Origin: Pseudomonadota bacterium
GTDB lineage: Bacteria; Bdellovibrionota_C; UBA2361; OMII01
NCBI GenBank assembly: GCA_026390555.1
Contig: JAPLFS010000064.1
Coordinates: forward strand, 19,046-83,045
Reading direction: 5' to 3'
DNA: 64,000 nucleotides
Under the pieces are notes generated by a model that was not told the origin of the DNA, searched no databases, and saw only the letters and a program-made list of their open reading frames with translations. The position numbers and the translations under genes are program-made. Position 1 is the first letter of the stretch; every line of letters starts with the position of its first letter. Of this stretch, positions 52,485 to 61,713 are shown in pieces.

Positions 52485-54413
52485 TTAGGCCACCTTTCTA
52501 AGTGCCTGCGCGCTCTCTAGGATATAGGCTAAAATGCTCTTAGTATCGTAGCCGTGCATGGCATACTGCTCGCTCTGTGTAGCATGAGGTACGAAGCTAT
52601 CTCCGATTCCGAAGCGTTTGATCGGCGCCCGTAAAGCAATGTTCTGATCGTTTGCGAACTCTACAACGGCTGATCCAAAGCCACCGTTAAGAGAGTGGTC
52701 CTCAATGGTACAGAGCACTGAGTATTTCGGCAGCTCTGCCGCGAGTAGCTCCGTGTCGAGCGGCTTTACAAAGCGAGCATTAATAACCGTAGTAGTAATC
52801 TTATGTTCGGCGGCGAGTTTATCAGCGGCTTGCAGCGCATTCTGAATAATAGGACCGAAAGCTACGATGAGGGCATCCTGGCCCCTGCGTAGGATCTCGC
52901 CCTTGCCGATCGGGAGCTTTTGTAGCTGCTCATCTAACTCTACACCTACTCCATTACCGCGTGGATAACGCACCGCAACCGGAGCGTTTAACGTTACCGC
53001 CGTATAGAGCATATGGCGCAGCTCGTTCTCATCCTTTGGTGACATGATCGTAATGTGCGGAACGGTGCGCAGATAAGCGATATCGTAGACCCCCTGGTGC
53101 GTCTCGCCATCGTTTCCTACAACTCCGCCGCGATCGATCGCAAACGTAACCGGTAGCTTCTGAATACAAACATCGTGCACAACCTGATCGTAGGCGCGCT
53201 GCAAAAACGTTGAGTAGATTGCAGCTATGGGCTTAAGTCCCTCACAGGCGAGCCCTGCGGCGTAGGTGACCGCGTGTTGCTCGCAAATGCCGACATCAAA
53301 GACCTGATCGGGAAGTTCGGCCTGCATCTTATCGAGCCCGGTGCCGCCTAGCATCGCCGCTGTTACGGCGATAATACGCTTATCCTCCCTGGCTAACTTG
53401 GTCACGGTCTCTGCAAAGATGCCGGTGTAGGAGGGAAGCTTCTTAGGAGGTGTCGTGTTAGCTGGAAGCTGCCCACCCTTGAATTCTCCCTTCTGACGAT
53501 CGAAGGGCGTAACCCCGTGCCACAGGATCGGATCCTCCTCGGCCGGTTCGTAGCCCTTGCCCTTAACGGTGCGACAGTGAATAAGGACGGGAATATCCTG
53601 CCGCTTTGCGTTATTAAGGGCCTGAATAAGAGCCGGAAGATCGTGACCATCGAGCGGTCCGATATAACGAAAGCCGAAGGCCTCAAAGAGCATGGCCGGG
53701 GTTGAGAAGAAGCCCTGCGTGGCCTCCTCAGCGCGATCCATCGCCTTATAAAGCAGCTCCGGCACATAGCCGCGCTTATAAAGATCCTTGAACTTGCTGC
53801 GCGCGCGCGAGGTAGCTTCGCCCGTTACGGTGCGCGAGAAGAGCCAACTTAGTGCGCCAACGTTCTTAGAGATCGACATCTCGTTGTCGTTAAGCACCAC
53901 TATTAGACGCTTAAGACCTAGGTCGCCGGCATGATTAAGCGCTTCAAACGCCATGCCTGAGGTGAGCGAGCCATCTCCGATAATCGCAGTTACGAAACGT
54001 TCTGGCGCAAGTCTATCGAGCGCAAGGCGCATTCCAACCGCAGCCGAGATGCTGGTTCCAGCATGTCCAGCACCGAAGGCGTCGAAGGGGCTTTCAGAGC
54101 GCTTAAGGAATCCTGAGAGGCCGTTCATCGTGCGAATTGAGCCCATTTTATTACGGCGACCCGTTACCATCTTGTGGATATAGGCCTGGTGCCCAACGTC
54201 CCAGATTAATCTGTCGTGCGGGGTATCAAAAACATGGTGCAGCGCTACAGTTATCTCGGTAGCGCCCAGGCTCGATGCGAAGTGGCCCCCAGATTCACTT
54301 ACGGTGTCGATCAGCTCGTTACGGAGCTCTGCGGCAACTTGCTGTAGCTCCTCAATTGAAAGGGAGCGCAGATCTTCGGGTAGTTTAAGGGAATCGATCA
54401 GTTTTTCATCCAT
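52485..54413 (-). CDS. dxs: 1-deoxy-D-xylulose-5-phosphate synthase
   Basis: First enzyme of the MEP isoprenoid pathway: thiamine-diphosphate-dependent condensation of pyruvate and glyceraldehyde 3-phosphate. The ThDP/Mg motif GDGSLTSGMAFEALN, the VVLNDNEMSISKNVGA block and the C-terminal transketolase pyrimidine-binding region (AIDRGGVVGNDGETHQG) are intact. I chose ATG 54413 (643 residues) over an in-frame TTG at 54449. It supplies precursors for the polyprenyl synthase at 20.3 kb. Confidence 0.96.
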   Translation of the reverse strand: MDEKLIDSLKLPEDLRSLSIEELQQVAAELRNELIDTVSESGGHFASSLGATEITVALHHVFDTPHDRLIWDVGHQAYIHKMVTGRRNKMGSIRTMNGLSGFLKRSESPFDAFGAGHAGTSISAAVGMRLALDRLAPERFVTAIIGDGSLTSGMAFEALNHAGDLGLKRLIVVLNDNEMSISKNVGALSWLFSRTVTGEATSRARSKFKDLYKRGYVPELLYKAMDRAEEATQGFFSTPAMLFEAFGFRYIGPLDGHDLPALIQALNNAKRQDIPVLIHCRTVKGKGYEPAEEDPILWHGVTPFDRQKGEFKGGQLPANTTPPKKLPSYTGIFAETVTKLAREDKRIIAVTAAMLGGTGLDKMQAELPDQVFDVGICEQHAVTYAAGLACEGLKPIAAIYSTFLQRAYDQVVHDVCIQKLPVTFAIDRGGVVGNDGETHQGVYDIAYLRTVPHITIMSPKDENELRHMLYTAVTLNAPVAVRYPRGNGVGVELDEQLQKLPIGKGEILRRGQDALIVAFGPIIQNALQAADKLAAEHKITTTVINARFVKPLDTELLAAELPKYSVLCTIEDHSLNGGFGSAVVEFANDQNIALRAPIKRFGIGDSFVPHATQSEQYAMHGYDTKSILAYILESAQALRKVA

Positions 54414-54624
54414 AAGCTCGGCTATTATACCTATAACCAATTGATTCAATCAAATGGGCAAAATCATGCCAGATGCTCCTATTGTTTCTGTAAGTGCCTG
54501 TATTTGTATGGGGCTGGTTTTAATGTGGCTGTAAGAGGGTCTCTCTGTTGACACCAGAGCCTTAAGTTGGCCGCCCAGTCTGTCGACCTTAGGGTATGGG
54601 GCTAATTGGTATTAGCAGGGTTGC

Positions 54625-56037
54625 ATGAGTTCAAGATTCAAAGCTGACGCATCTGAACGCAGAATAGATCGGGCGCTTCAACATGTCCTGAAGCCTTGGT
54701 TCCCGATTAATCAGGATGTGCTGCTAGCGATCCGCAAACGGTTTGAGTGCGGAGATTATGAACGCAATCCTAGTGAGCTGCTTAAAGACCTAAAGAGCGA
54801 CTTTGCGCTCTTTACGTTGGTAGTTAAGGATCTCATTCAGATCGGTCAGGCAGAGGGTATTCCAGCAGCTACCCTGCACAACCCGATTGAGATCATTAAA
54901 TGGGCCGGCCCCGAGCGTATCGGTCGACTGCTCTCAGTCGATCAGAGGCTACCAGCAATCCATTCTCTCTCTTGGAGCGAGCCGTTTCAGATCTCGCGTC
55001 TTAGGGAGACGGCGATCAGCGCATCGACAGCCTCAATTTTGAGCGAAAAGAAGAACCTCGATCCGGATATGGGATTTGCTCGTGGAGTAGTGCGTGAGAT
55101 CGGTTTGAACCTGATCGCGTGGAACTATCCTACCCTGTATTCAAGGGTGCTCGAAAGGCTTGAGCTAGGACAAAACCTCGATGAGGAGCTCTCTAAGGAG
55201 CTCGGATTTACACCAACGTTGCTTGCAATTCGGATCATGCGGCCCGAGACCGGAGAGTCCGACCCACAGGTCGAGCAGATTGAGCAGCAGTGGAACATAT
55301 ATGATGACCTGTGTGAGATCGGCGAGGCGCTAGCGCGCGCAGAGCATCCGGAAACCTATCCATCGGCCGAGAACGATTGGGAGGTAGCACAGAAATTTTT
55401 AGCCGAAACGGTCGGAGAGAATGCGATTCAACTCGTGAAGGATCGTGCGCAGGAGCAGTCAAAGAGCTATGAAAAGAGTCTGCCGACCACCTTTGGAGAG
55501 ATTAAATCCTTTGATCCACAGCGCAACATTAAGGTTCATAAGAATATTGCGCGGGTAGTCGACGACAAGTTGCTGCGTAAATGCCCACGGCACGTTCAGG
55601 AGGCGCTACGGGAGCTATACGCGGGCTTTGATGGGGAGGCTGTCAGTAAACTTGCGGTCGAGAATCTTATTAAGAAGATCATCCCACAGGCTGGATTTAC
55701 CGGTGGCTGTGTCTTTGTAATTGATCCAAGCACTAATAGTTTAAAACCTAGAACGGTTATAGGAACGGTAAATCTGCGCTCGACCTACGATATCGAGCTC
55801 GATCCAAGAGATAAGGCGGTTGCAGCGCTTTTAAAATTAGAGCCGATAATCGAACTTAAAGATGAGCTCTCGGCTGAGGCGCTAGCTGGCATATACAGAG
55901 CACTCGGTGAGCAACGCAAGGTAGGAGTGCTCTATTTAGAGAGTCCCGCAGCAGACCCGGAGGCCTTTGAAGAGAGGACCATGGCGACATTTGAGGCGAT
56001 GCGACGAGCGTTGAGTGATGTTTTGCTGCTGCAGTAG
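54625..56037 (+). CDS. HDOD-domain signalling protein with GAF-like C-terminus
   Basis: 470 residues. The N-terminal ~120 residues are a helical region resembling the start of HDOD proteins, followed by the HDOD core with FQISRLRETAISAS and MGFARGVVREIGLNLIAWNYP, where canonical HD metal residues are partly lost, as is usual for HDOD. The last ~130 residues (GFTGGCVFVIDPSTNSLKPR, GVLYLESPAADPEAFEER) resemble a GAF sensor. This suits a cytoplasmic regulatory protein, but no partner is adjacent. Confidence 0.7.
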   Translation: MSSRFKADASERRIDRALQHVLKPWFPINQDVLLAIRKRFECGDYERNPSELLKDLKSDFALFTLVVKDLIQIGQAEGIPAATLHNPIEIIKWAGPERIGRLLSVDQRLPAIHSLSWSEPFQISRLRETAISASTASILSEKKNLDPDMGFARGVVREIGLNLIAWNYPTLYSRVLERLELGQNLDEELSKELGFTPTLLAIRIMRPETGESDPQVEQIEQQWNIYDDLCEIGEALARAEHPETYPSAENDWEVAQKFLAETVGENAIQLVKDRAQEQSKSYEKSLPTTFGEIKSFDPQRNIKVHKNIARVVDDKLLRKCPRHVQEALRELYAGFDGEAVSKLAVENLIKKIIPQAGFTGGCVFVIDPSTNSLKPRTVIGTVNLRSTYDIELDPRDKAVAALLKLEPIIELKDELSAEALAGIYRALGEQRKVGVLYLESPAADPEAFEERTMATFEAMRRALSDVLLLQ

Positions 56038-56041
56038 CACA

Positions 56042-57280
56042 TTACCCACCAACAGAGAGCGCCCGTTTGAGCGAGCTTGCAACGTCATGAGCATTGTCGA
56101 CGGCAGTGCCGTACGGCACAACCTCAAGCAGTCCCTGAGCACCATCATCGATTAGAGCTTGGATGCGTTTGGCAACTCCACCGGCCCCGAGGATAAAGTG
56201 CAGCGCCTCGTTAACGATAGTAACAGCCTCAGGCCAATCCGGACGAACCGCAAATGAGTTGTTGCACATGTCGAGAACCGTTCCTGGCTCTGTAAAGAGC
56301 GCGCTAAGCTCCCCCGGATACTCCCTAGCACGATGCGCCGCCGACATTGAGTTGCATAGAAAGAGATGGGCGGGGCGTGAGATGCCCTTGAGTCTGACCC
56401 GGTCCGTGGCTTCCTCGTCGCTATTACATACTATTATATCCTCCTCGGCGCGTTTAAGTCGGGTAGCGCAGAAGAGGTGCGCGCGGCTGTCGCGCAGCAC
56501 GGCGATGGAGTACGGCTCGCTAATCAGATCATCCAGCGAGGCGGGAAGCTTAAGCTGCGCTAGGCTGTGAGTTGGTCGTGTGCGCATCAGGACTGAAAGC
56601 CCCATGCGGTTAACCGGGACCGAGAAGAGAATATTGGAGGGACAGTGCGGGGTGACCATCAGAGGCCCAAAGAGATCTATCTCGCCCCGGCATAACTTGT
56701 CCACATAGCGGTCAAAGGTAACTGGGATCATCTCTATATTGCATTGCAGCGATGTTTGCAGCATGCGGCAGAGGTCCGGCACTAAGCCACGGGTACGGTC
56801 GAGGGTGCCACCCTCCGCTTTTTCGAAGAGCCACGGCTGCGTTAGATTAATTCCGATACGGAGTGGGCGGGAGTTGAGTAGCACCTGCAGAGTGCGTGGT
56901 CGCGTCTCCGTTCGGATCGTGCCCTTAATGGCCTCGATAAATCCAGCCATATCCAGTTTAACGCTAAGAAATCCGCTGCCGTCTGGCTCACGTGTAGCGA
57001 GGTGCTGGGGCGCATCGAAGGGCCACTCATCAGAGAGCTTTGCAGATTCAAAGAGTTCACGTGGATCCTGTAGGCCGAAGTTAAGCGCTAGCAGGATTAG
57101 AACCGGCTTGCTTGGGATCCTTCCGTAGCGACCGATATGGGCCAGATACGAGGGCGAAACCCCGCAACGGTGGCTTAGATCCGCAAGCCCCAGGTGAGTG
57201 GCCCTGCGCCAGAGTTCAAGCTCGCGCAAAAAGAGGCGTTTAAGATCGGGCGATGATTCGAACTCGGTTCTTTGGCTCAT
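56042..57280 (-). CDS. XRE-type HTH fused to a solute-binding-like domain
   Basis: 413 residues from ATG 57280 (AGGA upstream), ignoring an earlier in-frame codon at 57319. The N-terminal ~70 residues form a Cro/C1-type helix-turn-helix (LADLSHRCGVSPSYLAHIGR). From about residue 135 the pattern RIGINLTQPWLFEKAEGGT, DLCRMLQTSLQCNIEMIPV and CRGEIDLFGPLMVTP resembles family-3 periplasmic solute-binding proteins. There is no signal peptide, so it is probably a cytoplasmic one-component regulator sensing an amino-acid-like ligand. Divergent from a short peptide gene. Confidence 0.65.
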   Translation of the reverse strand: MSQRTEFESSPDLKRLFLRELELWRRATHLGLADLSHRCGVSPSYLAHIGRYGRIPSKPVLILLALNFGLQDPRELFESAKLSDEWPFDAPQHLATREPDGSGFLSVKLDMAGFIEAIKGTIRTETRPRTLQVLLNSRPLRIGINLTQPWLFEKAEGGTLDRTRGLVPDLCRMLQTSLQCNIEMIPVTFDRYVDKLCRGEIDLFGPLMVTPHCPSNILFSVPVNRMGLSVLMRTRPTHSLAQLKLPASLDDLISEPYSIAVLRDSRAHLFCATRLKRAEEDIIVCNSDEEATDRVRLKGISRPAHLFLCNSMSAAHRAREYPGELSALFTEPGTVLDMCNNSFAVRPDWPEAVTIVNEALHFILGAGGVAKRIQALIDDGAQGLLEVVPYGTAVDNAHDVASSLKRALSVGG

Positions 57281-57643
57281 AATGTATCTATTCCTGGTAT
57301 CTGTATGCGCTCTGTGCATACTGAGGGGGGAGCGAATAGTATGCTGCTATTCTTGATCAGTGACTAAGTGTAACCAAATTGTTTCTTAGGCATAGATTTT
57401 AAATATTTTCGCGTTATTGCGTTCGTAAGCGTTTCAAATGGCGCTAGATCTCGACGCTACTTTCAGGAGGGTACCGGAATCAGAAGAGGGTGGCGCTTAG
57501 AGCGAGTTGTAAGCAGATCAACCGTTTGGGTGTTTTGTTAGTCGCATAAGTGACTGGTCAGGATGGCGCACCGCAAAAGGTGCAGAGAGGTTTTTTATCC
57601 TGTTTTTTGTCTGATTTTGTCCGGTTTTTTACAGGAGTGTCCT
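57281..57643. other. Intergenic region between the HTH regulator and the 44-aa peptide
   Basis: I see no other gene here. It holds the small inverted repeat GAATAG/CTATTC near 57333-57351, a plausible operator just upstream of the regulator, and a GCACC/GGTGC hairpin followed by GAGAGGTTTTTT (57568-57595) that resembles a weak terminator or leader hairpin. Confidence 0.35.
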
Positions 57644-57778
57644 ATGAGGCTGATGCTAGTAGCGTGCGTCTTTGTCTTAGGGGTGTACTTCGGGTTACGT
57701 GCGGAGGAGGGGGGTGAGTTGGAGGTGGTGGTTGAAGCCATCGCTCAGCTGGTTCAGGGCCAGCAGGCGAGCTGGTAA
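57644..57778 (+). CDS. Small predicted membrane peptide (44 aa)
   Basis: ATG 57644 has ACAGGAGTG 6 nt upstream, a strong ribosome-binding site, which rules out the earlier in-frame start at 57563. The peptide begins with a hydrophobic segment MRLMLVACVFVLGVYFG and ends with an acidic Glu-rich stretch and QQASW. Either a single-pass membrane peptide or a short secreted one. Too short to assign a family. Confidence 0.5.
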   Translation: MRLMLVACVFVLGVYFGLRAEEGGELEVVVEAIAQLVQGQQASW

Positions 57779-57844
57779 TAGATCCTACCTAATAGAATTA
57801 CGCCCTTAGCAGCCCTTAAAGTGCGCCAGCCTGACCTTCTTTAT

Positions 57845-58390
57845 CTAATAACGGGAGTTTTTTGTCTCAGTCGCAGCAGCGCTTGCTCCAGATGAAAAGT
57901 GTACGCGACGGTTCTTTGCGTAGGCAGCCTCATCGTGCGCAGCATCAAGGGGGATCTCCTCGCCGTAGCTTATCGTTTCAACGCGGTTGGATGGAACACC
58001 GAGGGTTACCAGGGCGTTCTTTACAGCCTTGGCGCGTGCTGCTCCAAGAGCCATATTATATTCGACGGTACCGCGCTCATCACAGTGTCCCTCAAGGGTA
58101 ATCGCCATTCCAGACTGAGCGCCAATGGTGCGGGCGTTGGCTTCTAGATCGCTGCGACCCTCATCTTCAACAGAATATGAATCGTACCCGAAACGGATAT
58201 CACGGAAGAGCCCCTCGCCCTCGGCGGTTGGAATCGTGCCGGCGCCAAAGCGTCCCTCACGTTGTGCCGCGAGATCGGACTCTGAGAGCCCGTTCTCATC
58301 ACCCTCGCCACTGCTCGAACCGAACCAGGAGCAGCCAGAGGTAGCAAGTAGGGAGATAGCCAATAGGGGGGTGATAATAAATGATCTCAT
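57845..58390 (-). CDS. Second Pal-like OmpA-family lipoprotein
   Basis: 181-residue lipoprotein (start ATG 58390, lipobox LATSGC, Cys20) with an OmpA/Pal domain containing TLEGHCDERGTVEYNM, LGAARAKAVKNAL and ISYGEEIPL. It is clearly a paralogue of the Pal at 6.6 kb, with a longer linker and a Ser/Ala-rich tail. It stands alone, away from tol genes. The ORF could extend upstream to 58453, but that part has no signal-peptide character. Role unknown; peptidoglycan tethering is expected. Confidence 0.88.
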   Translation of the reverse strand: MRSFIITPLLAISLLATSGCSWFGSSSGEGDENGLSESDLAAQREGRFGAGTIPTAEGEGLFRDIRFGYDSYSVEDEGRSDLEANARTIGAQSGMAITLEGHCDERGTVEYNMALGAARAKAVKNALVTLGVPSNRVETISYGEEIPLDAAHDEAAYAKNRRVHFSSGASAAATETKNSRY

Positions 58391-58590
58391 AGCGCGCTCT
58401 TTGAAAAGGTGAATAAGCATTAGTATAGTGACATTGAGTGTGCTCAAGCGCAACCGTTCTATTCATTGCCCATGTGCGCAAAGAACGGCTTTTTTAGTAT
58501 AGAAACAGTGTAAGAATAAAAAGCTCTCTTCAAGTACTTCGACTTCTGTAGCACAATGGGGTAACAACTACCTCGCCACAAGGAGCTACT

Positions 58591-59946
58591 ATGCAAAGCT
58601 TTCTCGATTATTTCTCTAGTAACAGGGATCGTTTCATCACCGAATGGAGGGAGTTCCTGGCGTTTAAGAGCATTAGCGCCGACCCGGCCTTTCATAACGA
58701 TTGCCTTGAGTGCGCGGCCTGGCTCTCAAGGCACCTAGAGGGGCTCGGCTTTAAGACCGAGATATGGCCCTCGGATACTAAGCCGCTTATTTATGGGGTC
58801 CTGCCGGGTAATCCAACTAGGCCCGTTATTTTATTTTATGGTCACTACGACGTACAACCAGTTGATCCCCTTAATCTCTGGATAACTCCCCCCTTTGAGC
58901 CAACCCTGCGTGATGGGCGCATGTACGCGCGCGGAGCCCAGGATAATAAGGGCCAGCTCTTTTACTTCCTTAAGGCGCTGGAGGCCCTTAAAGTAACGGG
59001 CGCAGATCTTCCTACAATTAAGGTTATTATAGAGGGCGAGGAGGAGTGTGGGAGTGAGGCGATGCACGTTGGACTTGCGCAGTGGGAGGAGCCCCTTAAG
59101 TCCGATATCCTAATGGTATGTGATACAGGGGTTATTGCGGCAGGGGTTCCAACGATAACCATGGGGTTGCGTGGGATCGCCCACTGCGAGTTGCGGGTGC
59201 ACGGCCCAAGGATCGATCTGCACTCAGGTGTTTATGGTGGCGTGGTACTTAATCCCTTGCAGGCGCTTAGCTCAATCTTGGCGGGCCTACACGCGCCGGA
59301 TGGTTCGGTAGCGGTCCCAGGATTTTATAATGGCGTTAAGGAGCCACATGCCGAGGACCGTGAGCTTGCTGCAAAGGCGCCTATTGATACGGATGCGATC
59401 TCGGCTATGCTTGGAGTATCCCTAGAGGGGGGCGAGCACGGACTCCACCCCCTTGAGCGCAGAGGATTTAGACCAACCCTTGAGATTAACGGAGTTGGTG
59501 GAGGATATCAGGGTGCCGGAGGAAAGACCGTTATTCCGGCCTACGGCATGGCGAAGCTTTCGATGCGTCTGGTTGATGGACAGGATCCAGACGAGATCCT
59601 CGCCACAGTTGTGCGGCACCTGCAGGGCGCTGCGCCCAAGGGTACCCGTGTTGAGATTCATGATGAGAGCGTTGGTGGGCCAGCCATTCAGCTTTCGACC
59701 AAAAGCTCAGCCATTCAAACGGCTAGTAAGGCTCTTAGACGCGCCTTTGATCGTGAGCCGGTCTATATCTGGGAGGGAGCCAGCATTCCTATAGTAACTA
59801 AGCTCGCCGTGACCGCTGGGGCGCAGCCGCTCCTGGTTGGATTCGGGCAGGAGGAGGATATGATACATGCTCCTAACGAGTCCTTCTCTTTAAAGCAGTT
59901 TGAGGAGGGCTACCGATACGTCACCTCATTCTTGGGATTGGTATGA
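58591..59946 (+). CDS. M20-family dipeptidase/aminoacylase
   Basis: Zinc peptidase of the M20/M25/M40 family, 451 residues. Metal motifs are YGHYDVQPVDP and GAQDNKGQ, then EGEEECGSE, with a lid/dimerisation domain in the middle (about 190-310). The LWITPPFEPTLRDGRMYARG block is characteristic of CNDP-like dipeptidases. An AAGGAG site precedes the ATG. Its stop overlaps the rarA start (ATGA), so the two are coupled, though no functional link is obvious. Confidence 0.9.
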   Translation: MQSFLDYFSSNRDRFITEWREFLAFKSISADPAFHNDCLECAAWLSRHLEGLGFKTEIWPSDTKPLIYGVLPGNPTRPVILFYGHYDVQPVDPLNLWITPPFEPTLRDGRMYARGAQDNKGQLFYFLKALEALKVTGADLPTIKVIIEGEEECGSEAMHVGLAQWEEPLKSDILMVCDTGVIAAGVPTITMGLRGIAHCELRVHGPRIDLHSGVYGGVVLNPLQALSSILAGLHAPDGSVAVPGFYNGVKEPHAEDRELAAKAPIDTDAISAMLGVSLEGGEHGLHPLERRGFRPTLEINGVGGGYQGAGGKTVIPAYGMAKLSMRLVDGQDPDEILATVVRHLQGAAPKGTRVEIHDESVGGPAIQLSTKSSAIQTASKALRRAFDREPVYIWEGASIPIVTKLAVTAGAQPLLVGFGQEEDMIHAPNESFSLKQFEEGYRYVTSFLGLV

Positions 59947-61217
59947 GTCAGGTTCCATTAGCAGAGAGGTTGCGGCCGCGCACGCTCGATGACTTCTCTG
60001 GACTTGAGCATTTGGATAGCACCTTTATTAAGCAGCTACGGGGAGGGAAGGGGCGTATTCCATCCGCTATTCTGTGGGGGCCCCCTGGTTCGGGCAAGAC
60101 GACCCTGGCCAAATTAATCGGAGGCTCATACGAGTGCGAGTTCGTGCAGCTCTCGGCCGTGCTGTGTGGCGTTAAAGATGTGCGTGAGGTTGTTGAACGG
60201 GCGAAGGAGCTCTCCCGACCGACCCTATTATTTGTGGACGAGATCCACCGCTTTAATAAGGGCCAACAGGACGCCTTCTTGCCACATGTAGAGGCGGGGA
60301 CGATAGCCCTCGTTGGCGCTACGACGGAAAACCCCTCCTTTTACCTAACCTCAGCGCTACTCTCACGTTGCCGGGTGGTGGTTCTTAAGCCGCTCGGCGC
60401 TGAGGCGCTGAGGAGTGTCTGTGAGCGTGGCGAGTGTTGTCTCGGATGTGTGCTTGATGAGGGTGGGCGCAAGTTACTTGAAGAGGCGAGTGTTGGCGAC
60501 GGCAGACGGATACTGAATATTTTGGAGTCGTTGGTTGATGCGCGGTCTGTGGGGGGTGCTGCGGTGTCTCTACCGGCAGAGATTAAGGAGGACGAGATCC
60601 GTAGCTTTCTATCGCAAGCTGGACTGAGCTCCTATGATCGTGATGGAGAGGAGCACTACAACATCGCCTCAGCTTTTATTAAAAGTATGCGTGGCTCAGA
60701 TGCCGATGCAGCGCTCTACTACGGGTTGCGCATGCTTGAGGGCGGGGAAGATCCCCGTTTTTTGATCCGGCGTCTTATAATCTTCGCTAGTGAGGATATC
60801 GGTAACGCAGATCCGCGTGCGTTGCAGCTCGCAGTTTCGACATTACAGGCTTATGAATTAGTTGGGTTGCCAGAGGGTCGTATTCCTATAGCGCAGTGTA
60901 TCACCTACCTTGCTACGGCGCCCAAATCAAATCGAAGCTACGTGGCGCTTAACCGCGCATTAAGGGCCGTTAAGGATGCGCCAAATGCGCAGGTGCCGCT
61001 ACATCTAAGGAATCCAGAGACCGGACTGATGCAGGGATTGGGATACGGCAAGGGCTATGTTTATCCACACGATCAACCTCTCGGATATGCGCCTGGGGTT
61101 GAGTATATGCCGAAAGGGGTCGCGGGGCAGCCGTTCTATGAGCCAAGCGATCGTGGTAACGAGAAAACTATTAAGGAGCGCCTGACGTGGTTGGAGCAGG
61201 TAGTAGAAAAAAAGTGA
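59943..61217 (+). CDS. rarA: Replication-associated recombination protein RarA (MgsA)
   Basis: AAA+ ATPase acting at stalled replication forks. Walker A WGPPGSGKTTLAK is at about residues 44-56, Walker B is LLFVDEIHRFNKGQQD, and the TTENPSFYLTSALLSR block is family-specific. The C-terminal half has SASE-like MRGSDADAALYYGLRML and IASEDIGNADPRAL-like segments. 424 residues, full length. Overlaps the peptidase gene by 4 bp. The 483-bp inverted-repeat element begins 14 bp after its stop. Confidence 0.95.
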   Translation: MSQVPLAERLRPRTLDDFSGLEHLDSTFIKQLRGGKGRIPSAILWGPPGSGKTTLAKLIGGSYECEFVQLSAVLCGVKDVREVVERAKELSRPTLLFVDEIHRFNKGQQDAFLPHVEAGTIALVGATTENPSFYLTSALLSRCRVVVLKPLGAEALRSVCERGECCLGCVLDEGGRKLLEEASVGDGRRILNILESLVDARSVGGAAVSLPAEIKEDEIRSFLSQAGLSSYDRDGEEHYNIASAFIKSMRGSDADAALYYGLRMLEGGEDPRFLIRRLIIFASEDIGNADPRALQLAVSTLQAYELVGLPEGRIPIAQCITYLATAPKSNRSYVALNRALRAVKDAPNAQVPLHLRNPETGLMQGLGYGKGYVYPHDQPLGYAPGVEYMPKGVAGQPFYEPSDRGNEKTIKERLTWLEQVVEKK

Positions 61218-61230
61218 AGAGATATAATTT

Positions 61231-61713
61231 TGGTTCCTCACCGAGTAAGTGTGGGTACATTAGATGGAAAACCCCTGCGCGGGAACGTGAACCGCTTCCC
61301 GTTACCTGCTCCCGCTCCGATACCGTAACCCTTAAAAACCAGCTTTGACAGCATGGCCGCCAAGCTGCTTAAAAGACTCGTAGGAGTTTTAGTAGCGCTT
61401 TTTGTCGCCAACGCCTGTTTTGCCTACGCATCCTGCAATATTTAATGAAATGGAGGTGGCGGCGCGACGCAACTGGTTGACAATATCGTTGTTTCCTTTC
61501 GGGATGAGGCGAACAGCACTAATAACCTCTTTCAGGAATTCAACCGACTTTTGATAGACTTAGAGCTTTTCATGACAAAACATATCTTCTATTAATCGGT
61601 TCTTTTCAAAATAAGTTTCTGCTATCGGAGCGGGAGCAGGTAACGGGAAGCGGTTCACGTTCCCGCGCAGGGGTTTTCCATCTAATGTACCCACACTTAT
61701 TGGTGAGGAACCA
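61231..61713. mobile_element. 483-bp element with 91-bp terminal inverted repeats
   Basis: The left arm (61231-61322) and right arm (61623-61713) are reverse complements over about 91 bp with only a small difference (CCGAGTAAG against CCAATAAG). They enclose 300 bp. There is no transposase. Left and right flanks do not show an obvious target duplication. It looks like a MITE-type non-autonomous element, or an invertible segment since it lies just upstream of a polysaccharide gene. Confidence 0.8.
61353..61445 (+). CDS. Possible 30-aa secreted peptide inside the inverted-repeat element
   Basis: An ATG-to-TAA frame of 30 codons inside the element encodes a perfect-looking signal peptide: basic MAAKLLKRL, hydrophobic VGVLVALFV and ACFAYA with possible cleavage. 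Only a few residues remain after the cleavage site, so it may be a truncated gene start captured by the element. No ribosome-binding site is visible. Confidence 0.25.
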   Translation: MAAKLLKRLVGVLVALFVANACFAYASCNI

